DNA of 46,145 bases from Treponema sp. (GCA_009785215.1 WQWU01000015.1:1-46145), one strand, 5' to 3'; counted from the stretch's first letter, positions 16,974 through 27,296 are shown. Numbers and translations are program-made. The notes: generated from the letters alone by a model not told the origin.

Positions 16974-18452
16974 TTATCTCCTGCCTGGCGCTATAGAAGG
17001 CGTTGCGCCTTTATTTGCTGTATATAAATATCTAACAAAACGGTAAACTCCATAAACAGAAATAACGCCTACTGCCATTAAAGTTCCGTTTAAAATATTA
17101 TACATATTGCCGTGATCATTGTAAAATTTCTGACTAAACGTACCTGTATTAAGATAATGATAGTTAATGGCAAAATCTATACTCATTAAATTATAATAAG
17201 CAAGCCATGCGGCAATTCCAGATATCCAGATACCGCCCCATGCCCAGTAAAAACCGCGCCGTTCCCTGTCTACACGGCCTCTTTGAAGAGGCACAGAAGT
17301 ACGCAAAGAAATTGATTGGGAATACTCTGCCGATCCCGGCGTTTGAAAAGCAATTGTTCCTCTTTTATTATCCGGTGTTTCTATTTCAATATATTCCAAA
17401 TGATTAATTGGAAGCCGCAATGTCAGCGGAATTTCTCCTACATATAAAGCGCCATGATAAACTCTGCTTCCCGTATTCCCCAAGATGCTTATTTCTCCGT
17501 ATTCAACCGGATTCAGATTAATTTTTATATTTGCCAGTTCCCCGGGAGCAAGCACAGTATCAAAAGTTAAACTGTCATGATTTAAAGCCGAAGCAGTTAT
17601 GGTTATTGTACCCGGAGGATATTCCAATACTTCAGTTCCGCTTCTTCCTGCAAATGATCTGTTAATAAGAACAAGCGTATCTTCTGGTTCTGTAGTTATT
17701 GCTACTGCGGCAGGACGGCTTCCGGATAACACAACCATAAGTCTTCTGATAATTTCATCAAGCGCACTTTCAAGCTCTTCATGTGAAAAAAGAATACTAT
17801 CCTGCCAGACAAATGACCTTGTATAAACAGTATAAAGTTTTACAGATAAAAAATATCTGCCGTGAAAATCAGATAATGAACTGACAAGAAACGCATCTGC
17901 CCCCTGAACAGAAGAAAATCTGTTTTCCTGACCTGCCGCAGGAGCAGACGGAAATGTAAAATTAAGATTTTCCTGTGTTAAATTAAACTCCGGCTCTTTA
18001 TTAATTAAAGGCGCACTGCCTTCTACATCTTCCAGCGCTGTTCTTAATTTTTCTATTTCTGAATCAATCCTTTTTATATTGCGCCTATACTGCCAATTCG
18101 CCTCACCGCGGTATAAAAACTGTGACCGTTCATTCATTTTAGCTTCAAGCGCTTTAGCTGCAGCTGAACGTTCCTGAGCCCACATATAACCTTCATAAAA
18201 CGCATATTCATGCGAGATACGGGTGCGGTAACTAATCATGACTATTTTCTCTGTCATTTTTCTTTGTATCAAATCTGAAATATTTATTTTATCCAAAGGC
18301 AGGGAACTGCTGTTTATCTCTGTTAAACAGAGTATCCATTCATTATTGTGTACTTTTCTGTCACTTTCCGATTCTTCTGCTCTTCCGCCGGCAAAAATCT
18401 GCGAGTACACCAAAAAGAAAAGAATAATTAAACAGCTTTTTTTAATCAGCAT
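16974..18452 (-). CDS. Exported PEGA-domain protein with C-terminal membrane helices
   Basis: This 492-residue protein starts with a signal peptide (KKSCLIILFFLVYSQIFAGG). Its middle contains a coiled-coil-prone stretch with ALEAKMNERS and IDSEIEKLRTALEDVEG, and a domain (about 190-245) reminiscent of other treponemal exported proteins. Two PEGA-like modules follow (about 250-315, AITTEPEDTLVLINRSFAG; about 318-370, GEISILGNTGSRVYHG). Two hydrophobic segments near the C terminus (YWAWGGIWISGIAAWLAYY; ILNGTLMAVGVISVYGVY) should place it in a membrane. ATG 18452 is chosen for its GGAG at 7-nt spacing, over GTG 18458. It lies 37 bases after prfB and directly before ftsY. Function unknown; PEGA modules often occur in cell-surface proteins. 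Confidence 0.75.
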   Translation of the reverse strand: MLIKKSCLIILFFLVYSQIFAGGRAEESESDRKVHNNEWILCLTEINSSSLPLDKINISDLIQRKMTEKIVMISYRTRISHEYAFYEGYMWAQERSAAAKALEAKMNERSQFLYRGEANWQYRRNIKRIDSEIEKLRTALEDVEGSAPLINKEPEFNLTQENLNFTFPSAPAAGQENRFSSVQGADAFLVSSLSDFHGRYFLSVKLYTVYTRSFVWQDSILFSHEELESALDEIIRRLMVVLSGSRPAAVAITTEPEDTLVLINRSFAGRSGTEVLEYPPGTITITASALNHDSLTFDTVLAPGELANIKINLNPVEYGEISILGNTGSRVYHGALYVGEIPLTLRLPINHLEYIEIETPDNKRGTIAFQTPGSAEYSQSISLRTSVPLQRGRVDRERRGFYWAWGGIWISGIAAWLAYYNLMSIDFAINYHYLNTGTFSQKFYNDHGNMYNILNGTLMAVGVISVYGVYRFVRYLYTANKGATPSIAPGRR

Positions 18453-18489
18453 CTGCACTCCGTGAATGCCAAGAAAACCTTAAATATTC

Positions 18490-19561
18490 TTAGATAAACG
18501 AATCGATATCTCCATCCATTACTGCCGCTATATTTCCTTTTTCTACTTTTGTCCTATAGTCTTTCACCATTGTATACGGCTGAAACACATAAGATCTTAT
18601 CTGGTGCCCCCACGAAATATCTTTTTTTTCCTGTGAAAACTTTGCATTTTCCTTTTCTTTCTCTTGACGGTAATGTTCATAAAGCCGCGCTTTAAGCATA
18701 CTCATGGCAATTGCGCGGTTTTTTATCTGACTGCGCTCATTCTGACATGCAACAACAATCCCCGTAGGAAGATGCGTAAAACGAACCGCGCTGTCGGTCT
18801 TATTTACATGCTGTCCTCCCGCACCGCCGGCGCGATAAGTATCTACCCTTAAATCTTCAGGTTTTACTTCTACTTCAATTGTATCATCAATAACGGGAAA
18901 AATGTAAACTGATGCAAAGGATGTATGCCTTCTTGCGTTTGAATCAAAGGGGCTTATCCTTACCAGCCGGTGTATGCCGGACTCTCCCTTTAGATAACCG
19001 TATGCAAAATCACCGTCTACTCTGCAAGTAGCCGATTTTATCCCGCCTTCGGCTTCCTGTCTGTCAACTTCTTCTATAGAAAAACCTTTTTGTTCTGCCC
19101 ACCGCAGATACATACGGTAAAGCATCTGAGACCAATCACATGCTTCTGTTCCGCCTGCTCCTGAGTGAACTGTTAAAAAGCAGGCATTTTTATCCATTTC
19201 GCCTGCCATTAACTCAAATATGTTTTGTTTTTCATAACGGGCAGACAGGTTTTTAAAAGACTTTTCTATACCGGCGCATTCACTCTCGTCCTTTGCTTCC
19301 ATAGCAAGTTCAAAAAGCGTCTGAAGATCTACAATTTCACCATTGAGCGTTTTCCACGGTTCGTACCGGTTTTTTAGACTTTTAAGGGAAGCCATTGTTT
19401 TATCAACATTATCCTGATCATTCCAAAAACCAGGTTCTGTAGTCTTGGCTTCGATTGCAGCTATGCGCTGTGAGAATTGAGCGTCTTCAAAGACGCCTCC
19501 AGGTTTCGTTTATTTTTTTAAATAAATCTTCAATGGGCGCACCCATTTCTGTAAGCAGCAT
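18490..19561 (-). CDS. prfB: Peptide chain release factor 2, made by programmed +1 frameshift
   Basis: RF2 terminates at UGA and UAA. The gene starts at ATG 19561 (AGGAG upstream). After 24 codons (MLLTEMGAPIED... ETWRRL) it meets an in-frame TGA at 19489-19487. Shifting +1 at CTT continues as EDAQFSQRIAAIE through to the stop at 18490, giving about 356 residues. Domain marks are the specificity motif SPF (VRISPFDSNARRH) and the catalytic GGQ (RAGGAGGQHVNK). The C-terminal frame alone (from 19395) would lack the first helices. Low RF2 favours the shift, so RF2 controls its own synthesis. It is first in the run leading to ftsY and lolCDE. The coordinates span both frames. Confidence 0.96.
19487..19500 (-). 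promoter_or_regulatory. RF2 programmed +1 frameshift site
   Basis: On the minus strand GGAGG (19500-19496) lies just upstream of CTT TGA (19492-19487). This is the classical RF2 arrangement: an internal Shine-Dalgarno sequence close to a slippery CUU followed by UGA. The P-site tRNA-Leu slips onto UUU and translation resumes at GAA. The site is at codon 25, against codon 26 in E. coli. Confidence 0.95.
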
Positions 19562-19582
19562 ATCTTACTCCTGTTTAAGGAA

Positions 19583-19611
19583 ATAATACCTGTTTTTTAT
19601 CTTTATTTCAA
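19583..19611 (-). promoter_or_regulatory. Sigma-70-like promoter for prfB and downstream operon
   Basis: On the minus strand TTGAAA (19611-19606) and TATTAT (19588-19583) are separated by exactly 17 bases. The predicted start is near 19576, about 15 nt before the prfB ATG. It lies between the small exported protein's stop and prfB, so prfB, the PEGA gene, ftsY, the anchored protein and lolCDE could form one transcript. Confidence 0.6.
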
Positions 19612-19959
19612 TTAATCCCAGTCAATATCTTCAAAAACGAATTCAATTCTTGCATTTGCAGTAATTGTTACACCCCATTTTGTATATGTGTCATTATCAA
19701 GATCGATAAGCATAAAATCGTAAACACTATATTGATTAATCGGATATTTTAGAGTAATTTCCAGCGATTGACCCGGAGTTATTGTCTGATCAACATCCAG
19801 CCAGTCTTCTCCCCAACTATCGTCTACATCCGGGCTGGCATAAACTTCATAGATTAAATATCCTGTATTGTTAACAATAGTAATTTTTGGAAGTTCCTGT
19901 GCTGATATAAATCCAGCCGCAAAAACTGATATTATCAGGCAAATAACAATTTTTTTCAT
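19612..19959 (-). CDS. Small exported protein of unknown function
   Basis: This 115-residue protein begins with a clear signal peptide (KKIVICLIISVFAAGFISAQ, cleavage likely after SAQ). The mature part (about 94 residues) looks all-beta: ITIVNNTGYLIYEVYASP, then LDVDQTITPGQSLEITLKYP, and a final strand IEFVFEDIDWD. It is acidic and has no Cys. I do not recognise a family; the pattern recalls small periplasmic beta-sandwich proteins common in treponemes. It has its own promoter and AGGAG, and lies divergent from uvrA. Confidence 0.75.
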   Translation of the reverse strand: MKKIVICLIISVFAAGFISAQELPKITIVNNTGYLIYEVYASPDVDDSWGEDWLDVDQTITPGQSLEITLKYPINQYSVYDFMLIDLDNDTYTKWGVTITANARIEFVFEDIDWD

Positions 19960-19983
19960 GTTTTTCTCCTGTTTAATGTATCT

Positions 19984-20034
19984 GTCACAAAAAAGTGACT
20001 ATAATCAATATAACCCAAAAAAATAATTTTTCAA
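19984..20034 (-). promoter_or_regulatory. Promoter and leader hairpin of the small exported protein
   Basis: On the minus strand TTGAAA (20034-20029) and TATATT (20012-20007) are 16 bases apart. The predicted leader then contains a perfect GTCAC/GTGAC hairpin (19999-19995 with 19988-19984) around a run of six T (in the RNA sense), followed by AGGAG and the ATG. The hairpin could protect the mRNA 5' end or act as an attenuator. Pattern match only. Confidence 0.5.
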
Positions 20035-20075
20035 GCCTTAATTTATGCTCTCTTTTATATATTTATAAAAATAGC

Positions 20076-20081
20076 TATACT
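20076..20081 (+). promoter_or_regulatory. -10-like TATACT directly before the uvrA start codon
   Basis: TATACT ends 5 bases before the uvrA ATG, and no Shine-Dalgarno sequence is present. If it is the real -10 element, transcription would begin at or within a base or two of the ATG, giving a leaderless mRNA. The -35 match is weak. Confidence 0.35.
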
Positions 20082-20086
20082 GATGT

Positions 20087-22921
20087 ATGGACAAATTAAT
20101 CATCAAAGGTGCGCGCGAGCATAATTTAAAAAATATCAATTTAGAGCTGCCCCGCGACAAACTTATCGTTATTTCCGGACTCTCCGGTTCTGGCAAAAGC
20201 TCACTGGCTTTTGATACAATTTTTGCAGAAGGACAAAGGCGTTATGTAGAAAGCTTATCCGCTTATGCCCGTCAGTTTTTAGGGCGGATGGATAAACCCG
20301 ATTTGGATTATATCGAAGGGCTGTCTCCTGCAATTTCCATTGAGCAAAAAACAACTCACAGAAATCCCCGCTCCACAGTCGGAACTGTTACGGAAATCTA
20401 TGATTATTACAGGTTATTATATGCCAGAATTGGCATCCCGCACTGCCCGATTTGCGGCAAGGAAATCCAGGAACAGCCGGTAGATTCGATTATCGAAACA
20501 ATCCTTCAATTTAAGGAAGGAACAAAGATTCAGCTTCTGGCTCCTGTTATCCGCGGAAAAAAAGGAGAACATACAAAAATAATCGCAGATGCACACAAAG
20601 CAGGTTTTGCGCGCGCGCGGATAGACGGCGTTCCAGTAAACCTGGACGAAAGTATAAAATTAGATAAGCAAAAAAAACACTCCATAGAAATTATTGTTGA
20701 CCGTTTAATAATTAAAAAGGGAATTCGAACGCAATTGGCAGAATCTGTAGAAACTGCAATGCAAACATCAGACGGCCTTATGATTGTACTTATAAACGAA
20801 GACGGAAAAAACTCAGAGCAGATTTTTTCGCAGAAAAACTCATGCCCGGACTGCGGTGTTTCAATTCCAGAATTACAGCCGCGTCTTTTTTCATTTAATA
20901 ATCCATTCGGCGCCTGCACCGGCTGTTCCGGCATTGGCACTAAATTGGAATTCGATCCCGATCTTGTAATACCGGATCGCACCCTTTCCTACAACGAAGG
21001 CGGAGTTATCCCGTATAACCCGGACAGCGCATGGCATTCAAGCCGTTTTAAAAGTCTTGCAAAACATTATGGTTTCAGTCTTGATACTCCAATTAACAAA
21101 CTGCCAAAAAAAATTGTTAATACAATTCTATACGGCACAGAAGATGAAATAAAAGTAAAATATGTAAACCGCGAAGGTACAGGACACTTTCAGTATCAGA
21201 CACAGTTTCAGGGAATTCTGGAAGAATTAAAACGGCGTTATCTGGAAACCCAATCGCAGGGTGTTAAGGACTGGCTGGAAAAATTTATGAGTCAAAAGGA
21301 CTGCGAAGACTGCGGCGGAAAACGCCTAAAACCGGAAACGTTAGCTGTAACTGTCGCCGGAAAAAATATTTGGGAGCTTTCCAGGCTTTCTGTAACAGAC
21401 TCGCTTAATTTCTTTAATACTGTTAAACTGAACAAAAATGAAAATAAAATCGCTAATCAGATATTAAAAGAAATTAACGCACGTCTTGGTTTTATGAAGA
21501 ATGTCGGTCTCGATTACTTAAGCCTTGAACGCAAAGCATCTACACTCTCCGGCGGTGAAGCCCAGAGAATAAGACTTGCAACTCAAATAGGTTCCAGCCT
21601 TGTAGGAGTGCTTTATATCCTGGACGAACCGTCTATAGGGCTTCACCAAAGAGACAACCAGCGCCTTATTGATACTCTTTTGTATCTTCGTGACCTTGGC
21701 AATACATTAATTGTTGTTGAACATGACGAGCAGACTTTACGGACAGCAGATCATATTGTCGATTTAGGGCCAGGCGCAGGCGTTCACGGAGGACAAATTG
21801 TCGCGCAGGGAAAAATAGAAGAAATAATAAAAGTAAAAGAAAGCCTTACAGGCCAGTATCTTGCCGGGAAATTAAAAATTGATATACCCAAAGAACGCAG
21901 GAAAGGAAACGGTGCTTTTATAAAATTAAAGGGTGTCAGCGAACATAATCTTAAAAACATTAATGTAGACATACCGCTTGGCATCTTTACCTGTATTACA
22001 GGTGTATCAGGTTCGGGAAAATCTACTTTACTTTCAGATGTTTTGTATCCTGCTTTGGCAAATGAAGTTTACGGTTCAAACCGCGCCGAGGGTGCATATA
22101 AAAAAATGTACGGTGCAGAACATATCGACAAAGTAATAGATATCGATCAAAGTCCAATCGGAAGAACACCGCGTTCAAATCCTATCACATATGTCGAAGG
22201 TTTTACCGCAATTAGGGATATGTTTGCCAATTTAACTGAATCAAGAATGAGGGGTTATAAACCTGGGCGCTTTTCGTTTAATGTCAAAGGCGGAAGATGC
22301 GAAAACTGCGAAGGTGACGGAACTATAAAAATAGAGATGAATTTTCTGCCGGATGTTTACATAACATGCGATGTCTGCCACGGAAAAAGATTTAACAAAG
22401 AGACTCTGGAAATCCGTTACAAGGGGAAAAATATCTGCGAAGTTCTGGATATGACCATAGAAGAAGCCGCTGAATTTTTTGCTCCTATTCCGCAGATAAA
22501 CCGCAAAATGCTAACTCTTTTATCTGTAGGTCTTGGGTATATAAAACTTGGTCAGTCTGCGCTTACCCTTTCCGGCGGAGAAGCTCAGCGCGTAAAACTG
22601 GCTCATGAACTTTCCAAGCGATCAACCGGCAGAACCATGTATATCCTTGATGAACCGACAACCGGGCTTCATTTTGCCGATGTAAAACAGCTTATGGATG
22701 TTATTCAGCGGTTGGTATCACAGGGAAATACTGTTATAATGATAGAACATAACCTTGATGTTCTTCTGCAGGCGGATCATATTATAGACCTTGGACCAGA
22801 GGGCGGCGAAAAAGGCGGTCAGGTAATTGTAACAGGAACGCCCGAACAGGTAGCAAAATGCGAAACTTCCTATACGGGCTTTTACATCGCGGATATGCTT
22901 AAAAGGAGCGCTCCACGTTAA
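20087..22921 (+). CDS. uvrA: Excinuclease ABC subunit A
   Basis: The 944-residue DNA-damage sensor of nucleotide excision repair has two ABC ATPase modules. First Walker A is GLSGSGKSS at 31-39; the second is GVSGSGKST near 640. Signatures [11 protein letters not shown] and [11 protein letters not shown] are both intact. Zinc-binding Cys pairs occur at CPICG, in the CPDCG...CTGC insertion, and at CENC...CDVC of the second module. Length matches the family (about 940). The start is set by [17 protein letters not shown]; no ribosome-binding site is seen. An LptD-like gene follows 11 bases later, an order I recall from Treponema pallidum. Confidence 0.97.
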   Translation: MDKLIIKGAREHNLKNINLELPRDKLIVISGLSGSGKSSLAFDTIFAEGQRRYVESLSAYARQFLGRMDKPDLDYIEGLSPAISIEQKTTHRNPRSTVGTVTEIYDYYRLLYARIGIPHCPICGKEIQEQPVDSIIETILQFKEGTKIQLLAPVIRGKKGEHTKIIADAHKAGFARARIDGVPVNLDESIKLDKQKKHSIEIIVDRLIIKKGIRTQLAESVETAMQTSDGLMIVLINEDGKNSEQIFSQKNSCPDCGVSIPELQPRLFSFNNPFGACTGCSGIGTKLEFDPDLVIPDRTLSYNEGGVIPYNPDSAWHSSRFKSLAKHYGFSLDTPINKLPKKIVNTILYGTEDEIKVKYVNREGTGHFQYQTQFQGILEELKRRYLETQSQGVKDWLEKFMSQKDCEDCGGKRLKPETLAVTVAGKNIWELSRLSVTDSLNFFNTVKLNKNENKIANQILKEINARLGFMKNVGLDYLSLERKASTLSGGEAQRIRLATQIGSSLVGVLYILDEPSIGLHQRDNQRLIDTLLYLRDLGNTLIVVEHDEQTLRTADHIVDLGPGAGVHGGQIVAQGKIEEIIKVKESLTGQYLAGKLKIDIPKERRKGNGAFIKLKGVSEHNLKNINVDIPLGIFTCITGVSGSGKSTLLSDVLYPALANEVYGSNRAEGAYKKMYGAEHIDKVIDIDQSPIGRTPRSNPITYVEGFTAIRDMFANLTESRMRGYKPGRFSFNVKGGRCENCEGDGTIKIEMNFLPDVYITCDVCHGKRFNKETLEIRYKGKNICEVLDMTIEEAAEFFAPIPQINRKMLTLLSVGLGYIKLGQSALTLSGGEAQRVKLAHELSKRSTGRTMYILDEPTTGLHFADVKQLMDVIQRLVSQGNTVIMIEHNLDVLLQADHIIDLGPEGGEKGGQVIVTGTPEQVAKCETSYTGFYIADMLKRSAPR

Positions 22922-22932
22922 TAAAAGAAACA

Positions 22933-25900
22933 ATGAAATTTAAACGGTTTCTTCTGCTGTTATGTTTTTTTTCTCTTTTTCTAACCCTGTATGCTCAGGA
23001 GGATGAGGAGGAGGAATTAAACTTTCAGCCTGTAATAATTGACGCTGAAGCGGAAGCTGCTTCTGCACAAAGACAAAGAACAGAGATGGAGATAAGAACC
23101 TCTACCATAAGCGAACTTGCATCATGGTGCAGAACCCTTGGACTTTCAGAAAGCGGCACAAGAGAGGAGCTTTCCAGGCGCTTAAGGGAATATTTTGATC
23201 TTCCTGCACCAGCAAACAGAGACACAAGTAATCAGAAAGTTATCACAATTGAATCCGCACAAACTACAGAATATTTTTCAATAGAAGTAATTGATGAAGA
23301 TTATGCCAGATTAAAGGGCGATGTAAGATTAAGTTTAAAAGAAGACGATGTCATTCATAGAATAAGCGCGAATGAAATTCTTTTTAACCGAACCAGAAAT
23401 ATTCTTACTGCCAGAGGCAATGTAATATACGAAAGAGTAGAAGCCGATAAAATCGAAACATTCCGGGGAGAAAATATAACCGTTAATATCGATGACTGGT
23501 CAAGTACATTCCTGGACGGAAATACATCTCATGAACTGGAAAGCGACGGTGCTGCCTACCTGTTTTCCGGCGCAGTCATTTCGCGTAACAATCAGGATGT
23601 AACTATCCTTCGTAAAGCTATAATAACAAATGCATCCAACGAAGAAGCGCTTTGGTCGATTAACGCAACAAGATTATGGCTTCTTCCTGGCTCTGACTTT
23701 GCAATCTTTAATGCTGTTTTAAAAGTAGGAGAAATACCCGTTTTATATATTCCCTTTTTCTACTTCCCGGGCGATGAACTTGTTTTTCATCCTGTTATAG
23801 GCTACCGCAGCAGAGAAGGCGGTTTTGTTCAAACAACAACTTATATATTAGGTCAGCCAAAACCGGATCCTTCCGAAACAAGTTCTATTTCCAGAATATT
23901 GGGAAATAATAATGATACAGAAAAAGAATTACATGGCTTATTCCTTAGAAGCACCGGCAGAAAAAGAGTGAATCAAAATGAAATCAGCCTAAAAGCATTA
24001 ATAGATTATTATGTAAATCTTGGAACATATATTGGGCTGGATCTTTCCGTTCCAAAAACAGGAATCCTAAACCAGAGCGAACTTACACTCGGCGTTGGTT
24101 TTACAAGAACAATTTCGCAGGTTGGAACAAATTTTACGCCGTTTGCACCGGATTATGACGGTTCATCGGACTGGAACCATTCCAGTTTTTTCTCGACAGA
24201 TGTTCCATTCCGTTACAGAATGCGGTTTAACAGTTCCATAAGCGGAAGATACGGAGGGCTTTTCTGGGATTTTCCATACTATTCCGATCCCTTTGTGGAT
24301 AATGACTTTGTATTAAACCGGTCAGAGAGCATGGACTTTATGAACATGATTCAGCAGGGCGCGGCCTTTGATGATTCAATATCCACAACAACGCAAATTG
24401 GTTCTTATCAATGGCACATAAACGGAAATCTTAATCCTTCGCTGCCTTTTCTTGCTCCTGCCATTACACGAATAACAATCTCCAATTTATCTTCTACTTT
24501 ATCTTTTAAAACGATCAGAGATGTTTCCTTTGGTTTAACAAGCGAAGCGCCCGGCCGTTTTTTCTATGCGCCGGATAAGTATACAATTTACAGCCTTTCA
24601 AGTTCCATAACAGGAACTCCTATAACCATAAATAGGGCGCAAAGAAACAATGAAACAGCAATTGAAAGAGTAAATCCGCTGGAAGGTATCGGTATACCGG
24701 TTTCTCCCTGGGGTAATAATGAAACATTAGATTCTGGAGTTCAACCGTGGGATGATTCAATAGTTTTATTTCCTCCTGTTTTAAATCAGAATTTTACCCT
24801 GCCTAGAACGGGAAACAACAGATTCAGCGTTGATTATACAATTGCTCCGACAAGTTCTTCCGAACTTCAATTTATGAATAATAAATGGGATACATATGAT
24901 CAGATAGACTGGAACGAGATACAATCTGTCCTTTATACATACGGCGGAACCAGCAATGTAAACTTCCGCCTGGATCACACAACCGGTCTTTACAGCAATG
25001 TAGTAACTTTTGCCGGAACGGGTACATGGAGAGATTATTCATTTTTAAATGAAGAAGCTTTTGCAAACCAGGAGGAAATAACAAGACTAAGAGAACAGCA
25101 GTACAGGCAGACAAACTATTCTACTTCTTATAATTATAACAGCACAGTTCGACCTTTTCATGAAAATCTGATTTTCAGACAAACAAACTTCCAGTATGGA
25201 TTTAGGGGAACTCTTGTAAGGTCTCAAAGATACACAGGAGGAGACGGCCCTGAACTTACACCGCAATGGGGAGCCTGGGTAAAAGAAAAACCGCACGAAG
25301 ATATATTCGGATTAAACAACCATCAGGTTGCTGCAAACCTTGCAGCTAATGTAATGGACATGGGTCAGAATATTTCTGTAAGCGCAGCTTTGCCTCCGCT
25401 TGACGGACTTGTTTCTACAAATGCGACATTCAGGGTTTGGATATCAGAAACAAATGTAAATTTCCGCGTAGAAAAACCGGAGCTTAGCGATGATTGGATT
25501 TACAGACCAATACATATTACAGAAACCCTAAAATTCGGCAATATAGGTTCATATTCATATTATATGGTGCTAGATCCGGAAGAAGATAATGAAATTACTA
25601 CCATAAGATCCATTTTAACGCTATGGGGTTTTAAAGCTGATTACTCTGCAATAAAAACAACTAAGTCCCATTTTGTTCTGGATCCTGATCTTGGCGGAAT
25701 GTGGGAACAAAAGGGAGAAGCGGTACTTAGACCAAGAGATTTAACTTTATCCTATACTCACATGTTCTCTAATTATGAAATAATCCAAAACCGTTTAATA
25801 ACAGGTTTTAACATAAACACATCTCTTTCATTTAACTTGCAGCAGCATACCAATTCGAATTTTCAATTATCGCTGGGTTATATCATTTTCCTTCCCGGCT

Positions 25901-26298
25901 TTTTAAGGCTTGAACTTGCGGCAACATCGCAAAATGCAGTTATTTGGCGTTATTTTAAAAACGTTCAGGGAATGGAACATTTAACTTTTATGTATCCAGA
26001 CGGCCCTCAAAATAATCTTTTTACTGATCTCATAGATTCATTTAATTTTGGAGATGAATCAAAACGGCGCAGAACAGGTTTTAAAATGCACAGCTTTGAC
26101 CTTTCTGCAATCCATTTTTTGGGTGACTGGCAGGCGGAGTTTAAGGTGAATGTTTTTCCGTACTCAAATCCGCAAATAGTTCCGCGAAGATATGAAATAA
26201 CTGCCGATATTTCCTTCCTGGTTCAATGGAAACCCATTACAGAAATTAAATCGCATGTAAATTATCATGGAAAAAATGACAGATGGGAAATACAGTAA
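22933..26298 (+). CDS. LptD/OstA-like outer-membrane protein with an N-terminal SAP-like segment
   Basis: This 1121-residue exported protein has a signal peptide (RFLLLLCFFSLFLTLYAQ), an acidic stretch, a SAP-like helix pair at about 55-90 (STISELASWCRTLGLS then REELSRRLREYF), an LptA/OstA-like beta domain (about 105-250: LKGDVRLSLKEDD, LTARGNVIYER) and a long beta-barrel-like region rich in alternating hydrophobic and aromatic residues. LptD inserts LPS into the outer leaflet in Gram-negatives. Treponemes generally lack LPS, so here it may export another glycolipid or serve as a porin-like barrel. It follows uvrA closely and lacks a strong ribosome-binding site, so coupling to uvrA is likely. 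Family confidence is good; substrate unknown. Confidence 0.8.
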   Translation: MKFKRFLLLLCFFSLFLTLYAQEDEEEELNFQPVIIDAEAEAASAQRQRTEMEIRTSTISELASWCRTLGLSESGTREELSRRLREYFDLPAPANRDTSNQKVITIESAQTTEYFSIEVIDEDYARLKGDVRLSLKEDDVIHRISANEILFNRTRNILTARGNVIYERVEADKIETFRGENITVNIDDWSSTFLDGNTSHELESDGAAYLFSGAVISRNNQDVTILRKAIITNASNEEALWSINATRLWLLPGSDFAIFNAVLKVGEIPVLYIPFFYFPGDELVFHPVIGYRSREGGFVQTTTYILGQPKPDPSETSSISRILGNNNDTEKELHGLFLRSTGRKRVNQNEISLKALIDYYVNLGTYIGLDLSVPKTGILNQSELTLGVGFTRTISQVGTNFTPFAPDYDGSSDWNHSSFFSTDVPFRYRMRFNSSISGRYGGLFWDFPYYSDPFVDNDFVLNRSESMDFMNMIQQGAAFDDSISTTTQIGSYQWHINGNLNPSLPFLAPAITRITISNLSSTLSFKTIRDVSFGLTSEAPGRFFYAPDKYTIYSLSSSITGTPITINRAQRNNETAIERVNPLEGIGIPVSPWGNNETLDSGVQPWDDSIVLFPPVLNQNFTLPRTGNNRFSVDYTIAPTSSSELQFMNNKWDTYDQIDWNEIQSVLYTYGGTSNVNFRLDHTTGLYSNVVTFAGTGTWRDYSFLNEEAFANQEEITRLREQQYRQTNYSTSYNYNSTVRPFHENLIFRQTNFQYGFRGTLVRSQRYTGGDGPELTPQWGAWVKEKPHEDIFGLNNHQVAANLAANVMDMGQNISVSAALPPLDGLVSTNATFRVWISETNVNFRVEKPELSDDWIYRPIHITETLKFGNIGSYSYYMVLDPEEDNEITTIRSILTLWGFKADYSAIKTTKSHFVLDPDLGGMWEQKGEAVLRPRDLTLSYTHMFSNYEIIQNRLITGFNINTSLSFNLQQHTNSNFQLSLGYIIFLPGFLRLELAATSQNAVIWRYFKNVQGMEHLTFMYPDGPQNNLFTDLIDSFNFGDESKRRRTGFKMHSFDLSAIHFLGDWQAEFKVNVFPYSNPQIVPRRYEITADISFLVQWKPITEIKSHVNYHGKNDRWEIQ

Positions 26299-26311
26299 TC
26301 ATTTGGGTTAC

Positions 26312-26339
26312 TTGACGGCTGTGTTTATAGAGATATAAA
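26312..26339 (+). promoter_or_regulatory. Sigma-70-like promoter for phoH operon
   Basis: TTGACG (26312-26317) and TATAAA (26334-26339) are 16 bases apart, close to consensus. The predicted start is near 26346, about 12 nt before the TTG start of phoH. It lies just after the LptD-like stop codon. Confidence 0.6.
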
Positions 26340-26357
26340 ATTACAAATGAGGTTTTT

Positions 26358-27296
26358 TTGAACGAAGGTATAACAATAGCATTTGACAACAAGGAGCTGC
26401 TTTCCGGAATTTGCGGAGCAAACGACGGGAATCTCCGTATAATAGAATGTACGCTTGGCGGTTTTATTACAGCAAGAGGCAACGAGATTCACTATGAAAG
26501 TCAGGACGAAGATGCTTCCAAACGCTTCAGATTGATGATGGATAATCTTATAACTGCAGTAAATGAAGGTGAACATCCCTCTCCTGCTTATATCCGCTCT
26601 CTGGCAGAAGAAAAAGGCAGCGATTTTACCCGTAATTCCATGATTCAAATACCGCATGGATTTAACCGTGTTTATCCGCGTACAAATAATCAGTCTTTAT
26701 ATATCCAGGGAATGAGAGAAAACGAAATTTGTTTTTGCATAGGGCCTGCAGGAACAGGCAAAACATACCTTGCAATCGCTCATGCTTTACAAATGCTGTT
26801 ATCAAAAAAAATGCGTAAACTTGTTTTAACAAGACCAGTTGTAGAAGCAGGTGAAAACCTCGGTTTTCTTCCCGGCGATCTTGCACAAAAAATAGACCCT
26901 TATTTAAAACCCCTTTATGATGCAATGGAATCACTTGTTCCATACGATGTTATAAACAGAATGGAAGAAACAAGAGCCATAGAAATTGCTCCGCTTGCAT
27001 ATATGAGAGGACGCAGCTTAAACGACTGCATGGTTATTTTGGACGAAGCGCAGAATACAACAAAAGAACAGATGAAAATGTTCCTTACAAGAGTTGGTAC
27101 CGGAACAAGAGCAATTATAACAGGAGATACAACCCAGATTGACTTGCCGCGCAAATCGGATTCGGGGCTTTTAAATGCCCTTGATATATTAAGAGAGATA
27201 GAGGGATTAAACTTTTCTTTCCTGCATACATGCGATGTTGCAAGAAATCCCCTAATAAAAAAAATTATACAGGCGTACAATGAAAACGAAAAATGA
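26358..27296 (+). CDS. phoH: PhoH-family ATPase/RNA helicase-like protein
   Basis: The 312-residue cytoplasmic P-loop protein has Walker A GPAGTGKT at 129-136, VILDEAQNTTKEQ as Walker B and TGDTTQIDLP as a sensor-type motif. The N-terminal 110 residues match the PhoH leader (GNLRIIECTLGG). The start is TTG 26358, supported by TGAGG 7 bases upstream. PhoH-family ATPases are linked to RNA metabolism and often sit beside ybeY, as here (phoH, HD protein, ybeY, corC). The gene overlaps the next by 17 bases. Confidence 0.9.
   Translation: MNEGITIAFDNKELLSGICGANDGNLRIIECTLGGFITARGNEIHYESQDEDASKRFRLMMDNLITAVNEGEHPSPAYIRSLAEEKGSDFTRNSMIQIPHGFNRVYPRTNNQSLYIQGMRENEICFCIGPAGTGKTYLAIAHALQMLLSKKMRKLVLTRPVVEAGENLGFLPGDLAQKIDPYLKPLYDAMESLVPYDVINRMEETRAIEIAPLAYMRGRSLNDCMVILDEAQNTTKEQMKMFLTRVGTGTRAIITGDTTQIDLPRKSDSGLLNALDILREIEGLNFSFLHTCDVARNPLIKKIIQAYNENEK

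Noticed and set aside
18490-19395. prfB as a truncated or broken gene
   Set aside because: The upstream 24 codons, ribosome-binding site and CTT TGA slip site restore a full-length RF2.
22933-23250. DNA-binding role from the SAP-like segment
   Set aside because: The protein has a signal peptide and barrel, so it works outside the cytoplasm.
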